DNA from: Lentisphaeria bacterium
Lineage (GTDB): Bacteria > Verrucomicrobiota > Lentisphaeria > Oligosphaerales > PUNB01
NCBI GenBank assembly: GCA_007133055.1
Contig: SLNM01000316.1
Location: 1-5,947, forward strand
Direction: 5' to 3'
DNA length: 5,947 bases
Shown: positions 5,911 through 5,947 of the stretch, in pieces
How the letters are laid out: the number at the start of each line of letters is the position of its first letter
Numbering within the stretch: the stretch's first letter is position 1
Made by a program: the position numbers and the translations under genes
Notes under the pieces: generated by a model
The model's database searches: none
Seen by the model: the letters and a program-made list of their open reading frames with translations, nothing else
Told to the model about the DNA's origin: nothing

Positions 5911-5947
5911 TTTGGAGACGGCGGGCCTCGCCGTTAATCACCGTCCG
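5906..5947 (-). CDS. possible 3' end of an upstream gene
   Basis: Of the three minus-strand frames at the right edge only this one stays open, giving thirteen residues, RTVINGEARRLQR, before TAA at 5908-5906. Same strand as crtB and 128 bases upstream of its ATG, it could be the end of the preceding gene in the carotenoid cluster. Thirteen residues are too few to recognise a family, and chance openness is likely enough that this is only a suggestion. The stop lies inside the diverged repeat copy. Confidence 0.25.
   Translation of the reverse strand, partial: RTVINGEARRLQR

Noticed and set aside
5918..5934. ACGGCG/CGCCGT hairpin near the right edge as a terminator
   Set aside because: A 6-bp stem inside a possible coding tail with no T-run on either strand; too weak.

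Overview
This 5.9 kb window is chromosomal DNA from a fairly GC-rich Gram-negative-type bacterium. A soluble bacteriohemerythrin beside a glutamine-dependent NAD+ synthetase with Desulfuromonadia-like character suggests a member of the Desulfuromonadia (former Deltaproteobacteria). That placement is inference from gene style only. There are five complete protein genes, one possible gene tail at the right edge, no rRNA or tRNA gene and no CRISPR array.

Layout. Positions 1-249 are intergenic DNA downstream of the first gene, somewhat richer in A+T, with degenerate short repeats that may be the remnant of an insertion-sequence end. Positions 250-1275 (minus) encode a branched-chain amino acid aminotransferase. 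Positions 1276-1540 are the divergent intergenic region. It holds a decayed repeat element next to the aminotransferase start and weak promoter candidates. Positions 1541-3499 (plus) encode a two-domain NAD+ synthetase, followed 61 bases later by a bacteriohemerythrin gene (3561-4019). Positions 4020-4288 are a convergent intergenic region filled mostly by a compact 169-bp non-coding mobile element. Positions 4289-4948 and 4965-5777 (both minus, 16 bases apart) encode a CruF-type carotenoid biosynthesis membrane protein and a squalene/phytoene synthase, so they form a small carotenoid operon read synthase first. Positions 5778-5947 hold a diverged copy of the mobile element's hairpin core and perhaps the last 13 codons of another minus-strand gene.

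How the genes relate. The aminotransferase (valine/leucine/isoleucine synthesis) and NAD+ synthetase are unrelated housekeeping functions in divergent orientation. Hemerythrin may bind O2 and could share nadE's transcript or have its own promoter. The two minus-strand carotenoid genes plausibly act in sequence: condensation of two C20 units to phytoene, then a later modification of the carotene end by the CruF-like hydratase. Desaturase genes would have to lie elsewhere.

The most interesting signal is the repeat family. One apparently intact miniature inverted-repeat transposable element (4031-4199) has 13-bp perfect terminal inverted repeats, an 8-bp target duplication and a long internal hairpin. 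A left-end fragment lies at 1286-1330, and a diverged hairpin core, about 70% identical by hand alignment, lies at 5847-5910. Three relatives in under 6 kb suggest the element is abundant in this genome.
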